Assembly (NCBI GenBank): GCA_013349735.1
Contig: DUZC01000016.1
Span: 1 to 15,849, forward strand
Direction of reading: 5' to 3'
Source: Rhodospirillaceae bacterium
GTDB taxonomy: Bacteria; Pseudomonadota; Alphaproteobacteria; Rhodospirillales; Magnetospirillaceae
Length of the DNA stretch: 15,849 bases
This document shows positions 7,139-13,231 of this stretch, piece after piece. The notes beneath the pieces are model-generated. The model was given only the letters and a program-made list of their open reading frames with translations, ran no database searches and was not told where the DNA came from. Position 1 is the stretch's first letter. Each line of letters starts with the position of its first letter. A program made the translations under genes and the position numbers.

Positions 7139-8329
7139 TCAATTAACTGGACAGGGGGGAACATCCAGCGTCACGGGAGGTAAAGATGCTTTATGTTTTC
7201 GCTCCTGCCTCATGGTATCTGCAAGCAATTGTTGGAATATCACTTTTCTATGAACCTCTTCTGTTCCGCCGGCGATACTGGCACCAACAGCATCCATAAC
7301 CATGTGTCCTATTTCATCGTCAACCTGATACCCATGACTACCAAAGATTTTCATTACTGTTGCCGATGCGTTAAGAAAGGCATTTGCTGCATATAGTTTT
7401 GCGACAGATGAGTTTAACGATGATTCAGCACCATCAATATATTTTGTTAATGCGTCATATGCGAGAACACGAGTTGACTCTAAATTAATTTTAACATCTG
7501 TTATTCTTTTTTGAATATATTGATGCTTTCTTATTGGAGTTCCAGATATACGCCGCTGACAAGAATAGAGAACGGCACGTTCACACAAACCAGCCATGCA
7601 GCCAATAATTGGGAATGGTGTAAGAATGCGTTCTCGAAGGAATGCTTTTCTAACAATAGACTTTCCTTGTGCAGGATGTCCTAGAATTGCTTCTTTTGGT
7701 ATAAATACATCAGAAAATTTAATAGACCCAATCGGAGAGCTTCGCATGCCGACCGGGGAATGTGGCGATGTAACTTCCACACCGCTCCAGGCCGTATTGA
7801 CAAGAACTATAAGTGGGTTGTTAGAGTTGAAATGCCTCGCTACAACAATTACCCAATCTGCTTCCGGTATATTAGTTATATTCCATTTATGTCCACGAAG
7901 GATATAATCCCCACCGTCGTCGTAAATTGTCGTTTGCAACGCATAGGCGTCTGATCCGCCCTGCTTTTCAGTTATGGCAAATGCAATAATTTCCGATCCA
8001 GACAAAAGCCCATCAAGACACTCTTTGTGTATGTCTGACGTTCCATGCTCTTTTAGCGCAGGGAGAGAAAGACCTACCTGACTAATAATGGAAATAGCGA
8101 CGCCTCCGTCTTGAATTGCGTGGCACAACCCCTCCAGAGCTGGCGCAACAAAGTGAATTCTTTCGTAGTTATTTGTTAGATCTTCATCAGAAAATAAGCC
8201 GGCCTTACATAGTTCTAACCATAAATTTTTTGGCAGCCGTCCCGATAATCTTGATGTTGAAACATCATTGCGAAAATCATTACCTAATGAATAAAAACGA
8301 TCTCTAATTTCACGATATCCAAGGTTCAT
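7139..8329 (-). CDS. Acyl-CoA dehydrogenase family protein (AT-rich island)
   Basis: A full-length 396-aa flavoprotein of the acyl-CoA dehydrogenase family, which introduces an alpha-beta double bond into acyl thioesters. Flavin/substrate blocks are FAITEKQGGSDA at about 117-128, WNITNIPEADWVIVVAR at about 149-165 and GMRSSPIGSIKFSDVFIP at about 194-211. KIFGSHGYQ (327-335) is the usual C-terminal helix motif. In medium-chain enzymes the catalytic base is a Glu in YEGT; here that spot reads IAGGT, with Gly354 in place of Glu. Glu233 in FLRERIL lines up with the alternative base of isovaleryl-CoA dehydrogenase (LERL), so activity is plausible. Codon use is AT-rich, unlike its neighbours. Its ATG overlaps the thioesterase stop (ATGA). 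The substrate is unknown. The family shows no membrane or export signals here. Confidence 0.9.
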   Translation of the reverse strand: MNLGYREIRDRFYSLGNDFRNDVSTSRLSGRLPKNLWLELCKAGLFSDEDLTNNYERIHFVAPALEGLCHAIQDGGVAISIISQVGLSLPALKEHGTSDIHKECLDGLLSGSEIIAFAITEKQGGSDAYALQTTIYDDGGDYILRGHKWNITNIPEADWVIVVARHFNSNNPLIVLVNTAWSGVEVTSPHSPVGMRSSPIGSIKFSDVFIPKEAILGHPAQGKSIVRKAFLRERILTPFPIIGCMAGLCERAVLYSCQRRISGTPIRKHQYIQKRITDVKINLESTRVLAYDALTKYIDGAESSLNSSVAKLYAANAFLNASATVMKIFGSHGYQVDDEIGHMVMDAVGASIAGGTEEVHRKVIFQQLLADTMRQERKHKASLPPVTLDVPPCPVN

Positions 8330-8727
8330 AGGACTTTCTCCTTGGAGATTTGTCGATCAATTATTTTTCTTGGAACTAGAGTACGCCTATGGGTGGCTCG
8401 ACTTATAATTTTAGCTCCGACAGATGCTACCGCATTAAACAAAACATCTCCTCGATGACGCTCAACAATTTTTGTTTCAACCATTAACACTTGACCTGGA
8501 ACTGCGATGGCCAAGTGATCGATGTTAATATTGGACCCTACGGTTAGCCATTCGCTATCTATATAATCAAATAATATTAGGGCTGATACAATTTCAATCC
8601 ATTCAACAATGACAAATGTTGCCAATACAGTTGGAAGACCTTCATCAAGGCGAGAGATACAGTGCCTATCCTCAATAATGAACGGTATGCTTTTTTCAAT
8701 ACCATCTGGAATATTAATATATTTCAT
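8326..8727 (-). CDS. FlK-like hotdog-fold acyl-CoA thioesterase (AT-rich island)
   Basis: A 133-aa single-hotdog protein resembling fluoroacetyl-CoA thioesterase FlK of Streptomyces cattleya and its wider thioesterase family. The core reads LPTVLATFVIVEWIEIVSAL (31-50), then TVGSNINIDHLAIAVPGQ, then ATHRRTLV near the C-terminus. Thr37, Glu45 and His71 have spacings of 8 and 26, the same as FlK Thr42, Glu50 and His76 (FlK numbering from memory). The position of FlK's fluorine-sensing Phe36 is Leu31, so fluoroacetyl specificity is not expected. It should hydrolyse an acyl-CoA, possibly the substrate or product of the dehydrogenase it overlaps by 4 bp. A GGGCGGGG stretch lies shortly upstream of the ATG; it is a poor ribosome binding site. 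Composition is strongly AT-rich. Confidence 0.82.
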   Translation of the reverse strand: MKYINIPDGIEKSIPFIIEDRHCISRLDEGLPTVLATFVIVEWIEIVSALILFDYIDSEWLTVGSNINIDHLAIAVPGQVLMVETKIVERHRGDVLFNAVASVGAKIISRATHRRTLVPRKIIDRQISKEKVL

Positions 8728-9091
8728 TGTACAGCCCCGCCCTAATTTCTCTTCTTAAATCCTTTTGACTTCTTGGCCGAAAACCTCGAGTCAAAAAATT
8801 CCCTTTTAAGGGCATATATAAATTATAAAACGCTATCATTGCGTGCATTTCGACGGTTGGTTTTTTAAGCCTTTTTCTGAAACAATGCAATGACTGTTTG
8901 TGTTTGTTTTTTATATTCTATTTTTACGAGATTCATTCTTGATTCGGATCTGCCTCTAACCTAAAGAAATAGTTGGATTTTTCTGAAGGCGCAGTGGCGG
9001 AGACGCCATTGACTTTGACGAGATCAAGAGACGAGCGCAAAGCACTTTACACGACAGAAATGACCGTCGATAAGGCTTTGTGTCGTATTGG
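8728..9091. other. Upstream non-coding region of the island operon
   Basis: This 364-bp stretch separates the thioesterase start from the PBP1A stop and has no convincing gene. The thioesterase-proximal part (about 8728-8935) is AT-rich and should hold the operon promoter. A TATAAT on the minus strand at 8827-8822 is a candidate -10, but no good -35 stands at 16-18 bp. The PBP1A-proximal part (about 8940-9091) has higher GC content and contains a 37-codon open frame on the minus strand (8933-9046) without a conventional start. No terminator for PBP1A is evident here. Confidence 0.5.
8933..9046 (-). pseudogene. Possible gene-tail remnant, 37 codons
   Basis: Directly after an in-frame TAA, the minus strand stays open for 37 codons with a protein-like reading (SSLDLVKVNGVSATAPSEKS, then NYFFRLEADPNQE) and then TGA. 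It lacks ATG or GTG. It has more GC than the adjacent island operon and lies within the inner flank of the putative island. It could be the C-terminal scrap of a gene deleted during island decay, or chance. I do not recognise the family. Confidence 0.2.
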
Positions 9092-9119
9092 TTAACCCCC
9101 CAACATTCTGACCAATCCA
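9092..9119. repeat. 28-bp direct repeat, copy 2 (within PBP1A 3' end)
   Basis: This copy is the 3' tip of the PBP1A coding sequence, encoding roughly the last eight residues plus the stop, and is identical to 7002-7029. ATTGGT at 9087-9092 and ACCAAT at 9111-9116 form a 6-bp inverted pair across this copy only, which could be recombinase-arm-like or chance. Confidence 0.8.
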
Positions 9120-11164
9120 TTCCAGATGCTTTCCGGGGATTCGTCGGCGGGCGCGCCGGGCTGAAGCTCGGACTCGGGGGCGGCATCCTCGGCTCCGGGC
9201 AAGGGCCGCGCCGGCAAGCCTTTATGAGCAGCCAGCATGACATTATGCCAAAGGCGGGTGGGCAGGCCGCCACCGGTAATCTTATGCATCGGCGTTCCAT
9301 CATCATTACCGAACCAGACACCGCCGACATAATCCGCCGAATAGCCGATGAACCAGGCATCCCGGTAATCCTGGGTGGTGCCGGTCTTACCCGCCACCGG
9401 ACGATCGATGGCCGCAGCCTTGCCGGTGCCGTCTTCGACCACCGCTTGCAGCATATCGCGCATCTCCCCCAAGGCATGGGGTTCGATCACCCGCCCGGCG
9501 CCACCGCCTTCGCGCTGAAAGATCATCTCGCCCCGACTGTCCTGGATGGACGCAAAGCCGTGGGCAAACACCCCGCTGCCATGATTGGCGAAGCTGGCAT
9601 AGGCGCTGGTCAATTCGAGAAGAGAAACCTCGCTGGTCCCCAGCGCCAGCGAAGCATCTGGCCGCAAGACCGAGGTTATCCCCAACCGTCTGGCAACATT
9701 GGCCACCTTTTTAGGCCCGACCGCCTCGATCAAACGTACGGCCGCCACATTACTTGATTTGGCCAAGGCCTGACGCAGGGTCATGATGCCTTCATATTTG
9801 CCGGTATAATTCTCGGGATGATATTTTCCGGCGGTGATCGGGCTGTCTTCGATGCTGTCGGCCTCGTCCCAGCCGGCCTCGACCGCCGCCAGATATAGAA
9901 AGGCCTTAAAGGACGAGCCGGGCTGTCGATAGCTTTGCACAGCCCGGTTGAACTGGCTTGACGCATAATCCCGGCCGCCAACCATGGCCCGCACCGCACC
10001 GTCCGGCGACAAGACCACCATCGCCCCCTGGGTCACCCCCGCTTTCGCACCGGGACCGGACAGGATCGCGTCCATTTCCGTTTCCAGCTTGCGCTGCAGG
10101 TTCAAATCCAGCGTGGTTTGCACGACAATATCACGGTCTTCGCCGGCATAATGCTCAACCTGATCATGGATCCAATCGGCAAAATAGCGGCCGGTATGGG
10201 AAATCTGTTTGACCGTTTTGGGACCGCTTTGCATGGCCTGATCGGCCTCGGCCTGACTGATCATGCCCGCCGCCACCATATTGGCCAGCACCTGAGCGGT
10301 CCGTTTCGCCGACAGTTCGCGATCATTTTGCGGGTTATAGCGCGATGGCGCTTTCAACAATCCAGCCAACAAGGCCGATTGATAAAGATTAAGCGTTCGA
10401 GCCGGCTGATTGAAATAGCGCTTGGCCGCAGCGTCGACGCCCCAACTGCCAGAGCCCAGATAAACGCGATTCAAATAAAGCGTCAGAATCTGCTCTTTGG
10501 TGAATTTACGCTCGAGCCACAAGGCCATCAGCAATTCCTGAACCTTACGCTTTAAGCTGCGCTCGGAGGTCAGAAACAGGTTCTTGGCCAATTGCTGGGT
10601 TATTGTTGAGCCACCCTGTACCACATGGCCGGCCCGGAGATTGACCAGGGCGGCGCGCGCCAGGCCGATCAGATCAAGACCAAAATGGCTGTAGAAGTGA
10701 CGGTCTTCGGTAGCAATCACCGCCCCGGGCAAACTGGAAGGAATATCCTTGAGCACCACGGCCTCGCCATAGACATCGCCATAGGCCGCGATGGTCTGAC
10801 CATCGGTGGACAGCAAGGTGATGCTGGGCTTGCGTAAGGTCGCGGTCAAACTGTCAAGATCGGGCAGATCATAGCCATAATAGGCAATCACACCGCCAAG
10901 ACCGATGCCAAACCAGATCAGCGCCGTCAGGCCCCAGGAGAAAACGGTCCGCCATGGCCCCCGCCCCCCCCCGCCGGAAGACCGGCGACGCGATGGCGGT
11001 CTGCGCGGCGGTGGCGGCGGCGGCGGTGAGACGGTGGTCGGGGGCTTTTCCGCAGCGGCGGCGCGCGCCGGCGACGGCCGTCCGACCTGGACGGACAGGG
11101 CAAGGCGGTCTTCCGGCAAAAGCCGAAGACCGGACAGGGTCTGGCTGGACGAAGGGGGCGGCAT
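9092..11164 (-). CDS. mrcA: Bifunctional class A penicillin-binding protein 1A
   Basis: This peptidoglycan glycosyltransferase/transpeptidase polymerises and cross-links the cell wall from the periplasmic face of the inner membrane. It is 690 aa. A cytoplasmic N-terminus with Pro-, Arg- and Gly-rich stretches (46-71) precedes one membrane helix at about 73-97. The glycosyltransferase domain has ATEDRHFYSHFG with catalytic Glu153, GGSTITQQLAKN at about 184-195 and RKVQELLMALWLERKFTKEQ. The transpeptidase domain has the SxxK Ser417-Ser-Phe-Lys420, SSN at 470-472 and KTGT at 593-596. All active-site motifs are intact. The last 28 bp, including the stop, are duplicated at 7002-7029. A run of nine G at 10972-10964 encodes part of the Gly-rich stretch and is a slippage risk. 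It is divergent from the small RHH gene. PBP1C is less likely because the C-terminal PBP1C domain is absent. Confidence 0.93.
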   Translation of the reverse strand: MPPPSSSQTLSGLRLLPEDRLALSVQVGRPSPARAAAAEKPPTTVSPPPPPPPRRPPSRRRSSGGGGRGPWRTVFSWGLTALIWFGIGLGGVIAYYGYDLPDLDSLTATLRKPSITLLSTDGQTIAAYGDVYGEAVVLKDIPSSLPGAVIATEDRHFYSHFGLDLIGLARAALVNLRAGHVVQGGSTITQQLAKNLFLTSERSLKRKVQELLMALWLERKFTKEQILTLYLNRVYLGSGSWGVDAAAKRYFNQPARTLNLYQSALLAGLLKAPSRYNPQNDRELSAKRTAQVLANMVAAGMISQAEADQAMQSGPKTVKQISHTGRYFADWIHDQVEHYAGEDRDIVVQTTLDLNLQRKLETEMDAILSGPGAKAGVTQGAMVVLSPDGAVRAMVGGRDYASSQFNRAVQSYRQPGSSFKAFLYLAAVEAGWDEADSIEDSPITAGKYHPENYTGKYEGIMTLRQALAKSSNVAAVRLIEAVGPKKVANVARRLGITSVLRPDASLALGTSEVSLLELTSAYASFANHGSGVFAHGFASIQDSRGEMIFQREGGGAGRVIEPHALGEMRDMLQAVVEDGTGKAAAIDRPVAGKTGTTQDYRDAWFIGYSADYVGGVWFGNDDGTPMHKITGGGLPTRLWHNVMLAAHKGLPARPLPGAEDAAPESELQPGAPADESPESIWNGLVRMLGG

Positions 11165-11215
11165 AGGCGGGCTTATATCACGAACCTGTTCAGGAGTTCC
11201 ATTGGGACACAGATA

Positions 11216-11247
11216 GCCTTAACCGCGCATTACGGCTATATTAAGGC
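11216..11247. promoter_or_regulatory. Dyad in the PBP1A-RHH divergent gap; possible promoter/operator
   Basis: GCCTTAA (11216-11222) and TTAAGGC (11241-11247) form a 7-bp inverted repeat with an 18-base spacer. TATATT at 11237-11242 is a candidate -10 for the plus-strand RHH gene, 48 bp upstream of its GTG, though the -35 is weak. RHH proteins commonly repress their own promoters, so an operator here is a reasonable guess. Confidence 0.3.
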
Positions 11248-11289
11248 CGTTTTGGTCGGACCCGGTCGGGTGAAAGGCAAATTCTTACC

Positions 11290-11493
11290 GTGCGCGAACT
11301 CGTTTTATCCCTTTCGCCAGAAATCAACCAACGTCTGGAATGCATGGCTGAGAAGCTGGATCGCAGCGTCGTTGATTGCGCCCAGTTGGCTTTGTCGGAA
11401 TTCCTGGAAAATTGGGAGGACTATTTACAAACCCTGGCCATCCTGAGCGAGGATAACGAGGACCGTCCGGTTCTCAGCGCCATCCCCGACTGA
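11290..11493 (+). CDS. Small ribbon-helix-helix (CopG-like) DNA-binding protein, orphan
   Basis: A 67-aa protein with a GTG start. Residues 3-44 fit a ribbon-helix-helix fold: a short strand (ELVLSLS), then a helix (PEINQRLECMAEKLD), then RSVVDCAQLALSEFLENWE as the second helix. Antitoxins of the CopG/ParD type have this pattern. The tail (EDYLQTLAILSEDNEDRPVL) is acidic and is where ParD-like antitoxins would contact a toxin. No toxin gene follows: the next gene, 4 bp later, is convergent and encodes an SH3 protein. It may be a free-standing regulator or an orphan antitoxin. AAAGG at 11273-11277 is a distant, weak ribosome binding site. Confidence 0.65.
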   Translation: MRELVLSLSPEINQRLECMAEKLDRSVVDCAQLALSEFLENWEDYLQTLAILSEDNEDRPVLSAIPD

Positions 11494-11497
11494 GGGC

Positions 11498-12007
11498 TTA
11501 TTCAATATATTCGCCGGAATAAACCCCCCAGAACTCTTCGCGTTTTATCCAACCCTGAATATTGTCGATATCCAGTTTGCAATAGGCCCGCGCCCTCGGA
11601 CAGCCCAGCAGACGGCCGACAACATTGGGATCCAGCAAGGCCAGCGAGGGGGCCTTTTCATCCGGCTCGGCCCGCAAACGGCGCTGCGCACCGGTAATGA
11701 CCACCATGCGCCGGGCGGACAGCATGCTTTGATGAACCCATCCTTCGGTTCCCTGCCAGTCCCTGATTTTGCGCCAGGTTTCAAACTCGGCAATGACTTC
11801 AACCGGCAAATCCCGGCGCGTATAGATCCAATCGACCGGATAGCGAACGCCGGGCCCGGTCCGCAAATTGACCTCGTCGGAGCGCAAGGAAACAAAGCGC
11901 GGCAAAGGCAGGCCACTGCTTTCAGCCGCCGCGAGACCTTCAGAATAAAAAGTCGTGGCCAAAGAAAGTGCCGCACCGAAAAGACAAACGCACCAGCTCG
12001 ATCGCAA
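11498..12007 (-). CDS. Secreted bacterial SH3-domain protein
   Basis: A 169-aa protein with an N-terminal signal peptide: a hydrophobic core at about 6-19 and a probable cleavage after LAAA near residue 28. There is no lipobox Cys. A bacterial SH3 (SH3_3-like) domain follows, with RSDEVNLRTGPGVRYPVDWI at about 42-61, the NLRxGPGxxYPV signature. A second SH3-like half (about 100-165) contains LRAEPDEKAPSLALLDPN and DNIQGWIKREEFWGVY. It should act in the periplasm, probably binding wall or envelope material; no enzymatic motif is seen. It is divergent from the 2-hydroxyacid dehydrogenase gene. This pairing is, as I recall, common in alphaproteobacteria. Confidence 0.85.
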   Translation of the reverse strand: MRSSWCVCLFGAALSLATTFYSEGLAAAESSGLPLPRFVSLRSDEVNLRTGPGVRYPVDWIYTRRDLPVEVIAEFETWRKIRDWQGTEGWVHQSMLSARRMVVITGAQRRLRAEPDEKAPSLALLDPNVVGRLLGCPRARAYCKLDIDNIQGWIKREEFWGVYSGEYIE

Positions 12008-12029
12008 AGTCTGTATCCTGAGAAGAGTT

Positions 12030-12045
12030 CAATAAATTTTTATTG
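12030..12045. promoter_or_regulatory. AT-rich dyad upstream of the SH3 gene
   Basis: CAATAAA and TTTATTG flank two T residues, a perfect 7-bp dyad starting 23 bp upstream of the SH3-protein start. It stands out as AT-rich in a GC-rich gap between two divergent genes, so it may be an operator or part of the SH3 promoter. No known regulator motif (FNR, LexA) matches. Confidence 0.3.
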
Positions 12046-12244
12046 CCAGTCCCGAAGCCTTCGGTCAAGCGACGCAGTCCCTTTGACCTTAACATGGATC
12101 GGGATATCCACACTGCCCCAATCCATCCTGCTCGATCGCATCGGTTGCGTTTGTGACACTGTAAGAAATCCAGGCTAGACAAGAGCGGTGCGGCTTGCTA
12201 CAGCCTGTCACAAATCAATTGGTCCAAGATGTGGAGAAGTTGCG

Positions 12245-13231
12245 ATGGCACCGAAAAAGCCTTTGGTCATCGTTACCCGAAAGCTGCCCGACGCCATCGA
12301 GACTCGGATGATGGAGCTGTTTGACGCTCGGCTCAATATCGATGACCATCCCATGACCAAGGCTGAATTGACCGAAGCCGTCAAACAGGCCGATGTCCTG
12401 GTCCCCACCGTCACCGACCGGGTCGATGCCGGCATCCTGGCGCAGGCCGGCAGCAATCTGCGCCTGATTGCCAATTTCGGGGCCGGCGTTGACCATATTG
12501 ATCTTGCCTCGGCCCGCCAGCGCGGCATCACGGTCACCAATACGCCGGACGTTCTGACCGAAGACACCGCCGACATGACCATGGCTCTGATTCTGGCGGT
12601 GCCGCGTCGTCTGGCCGAAGGCGAACGGCTGGTCCGCGCCGGCCGCTGGGGTGGCTGGGGCCCGACTTTCATGATGGGCCATCGCATTTGGGGCAAACGC
12701 CTGGGGATCATTGGCATGGGCCGCATTGGCCAGGCTGTCGCACGGCGCGCCAAGGGTTTTGGCTTGTCGATCCATTATCACAACCGGCGCCGCGTCCATC
12801 CCGAGATTGAAGCGGAATTGGAAGCGACCTATTGGGAAAGCCTGGATCAGATGCTGGCCCGCATGGATGTGATCTCGGTGCATTGCCCGCATACGCCGGC
12901 CACCTATCATTTGCTGTCGGCCCGGCGGCTGAAGCTGCTGCAACCCCACTCCTATGTGGTGAACACCTCGCGCGGGGAACTGATCGACGAAAATGCTTTG
13001 ACCCGCATGCTGCAAAAGCGGGAAATCGCCGGCGCCGGCCTTGACGTGTTCGAGCATGAACCGGCGGTCAATCCCAAACTGCTGGAATTGGACAGTGTTG
13101 TCCTGCTGCCGCATTTGGGCTCGGCCACCATCGAAGGCCGCACCGACATGGGCGAAAAGGTGTTGATCAATATCAAGACCCATATCGACGGCCACAGCCC
13201 TCCGGATCGCGTTCTCGCCAGCATGCTGTGA
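12245..13231 (+). CDS. 2-hydroxyacid dehydrogenase, glyoxylate/hydroxypyruvate reductase type
   Basis: A 328-aa NAD(P)-dependent D-2-hydroxyacid dehydrogenase, closest in style to glyoxylate reductases (GyaR/GhrB-like) that interconvert glyoxylate/glycolate or hydroxypyruvate/glycerate. The dinucleotide fold has LGIIGMGRIGQAVARRAKGF with GxGxxG at 157-162. The following strand ends in HNRRR (179-183), where Arg residues instead of an acidic residue suggest NADPH preference. Catalytic residues are Arg243 (NTSRGE), Glu272 (VFEHEP) and His290 (LPHLGSAT). The ATG at 12245 was chosen because GGAGAAG lies 5 bases upstream and homology starts with it; an ATG 57 bp upstream would add an unrelated leader. 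Its stop overlaps the GTG start of pabB (GTGA), an unexpected coupling to folate synthesis. Confidence 0.9.
   Translation: MAPKKPLVIVTRKLPDAIETRMMELFDARLNIDDHPMTKAELTEAVKQADVLVPTVTDRVDAGILAQAGSNLRLIANFGAGVDHIDLASARQRGITVTNTPDVLTEDTADMTMALILAVPRRLAEGERLVRAGRWGGWGPTFMMGHRIWGKRLGIIGMGRIGQAVARRAKGFGLSIHYHNRRRVHPEIEAELEATYWESLDQMLARMDVISVHCPHTPATYHLLSARRLKLLQPHSYVVNTSRGELIDENALTRMLQKREIAGAGLDVFEHEPAVNPKLLELDSVVLLPHLGSATIEGRTDMGEKVLINIKTHIDGHSPPDRVLASML

Larger units (their letters stand above)
7002..9119. mobile_element. Putative small genomic island at the 3' end of PBP1A
   Basis: The segment is bounded by exact 28-bp direct repeats 2,090 bp apart and holds an AT-rich two-gene operon in a GC-rich chromosome. 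Excision by recombination between the repeats would leave one copy, restoring the PBP1A 3' end next to the sequence left of 7002. No integrase, transposase, terminal inverted repeat or target duplication of transposon size is visible. It could be a recombinase-less cassette mobilised in trans, the scar of a larger island after internal deletion, or the product of a one-off duplication. The composition shift and repeats are seen directly; integration is inferred. Confidence 0.6.

Noticed and set aside
7002..9119. Island as a simple insertion sequence or transposon
   Set aside because: No transposase and no terminal inverted repeats were found, and a 28-bp direct repeat matching a gene end is too long for ordinary target duplications.
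9080..9757. Plus-strand open frame of 225 codons opposite PBP1A
   Set aside because: It is antisense to the conserved transpeptidase domain and has no recognisable motif.
11165..11289. LexA-type GAAC repeat upstream of PBP1A
   Set aside because: Two GAAC units are present but the spacing is 4 bases, not the 7 expected for the alphaproteobacterial LexA box.
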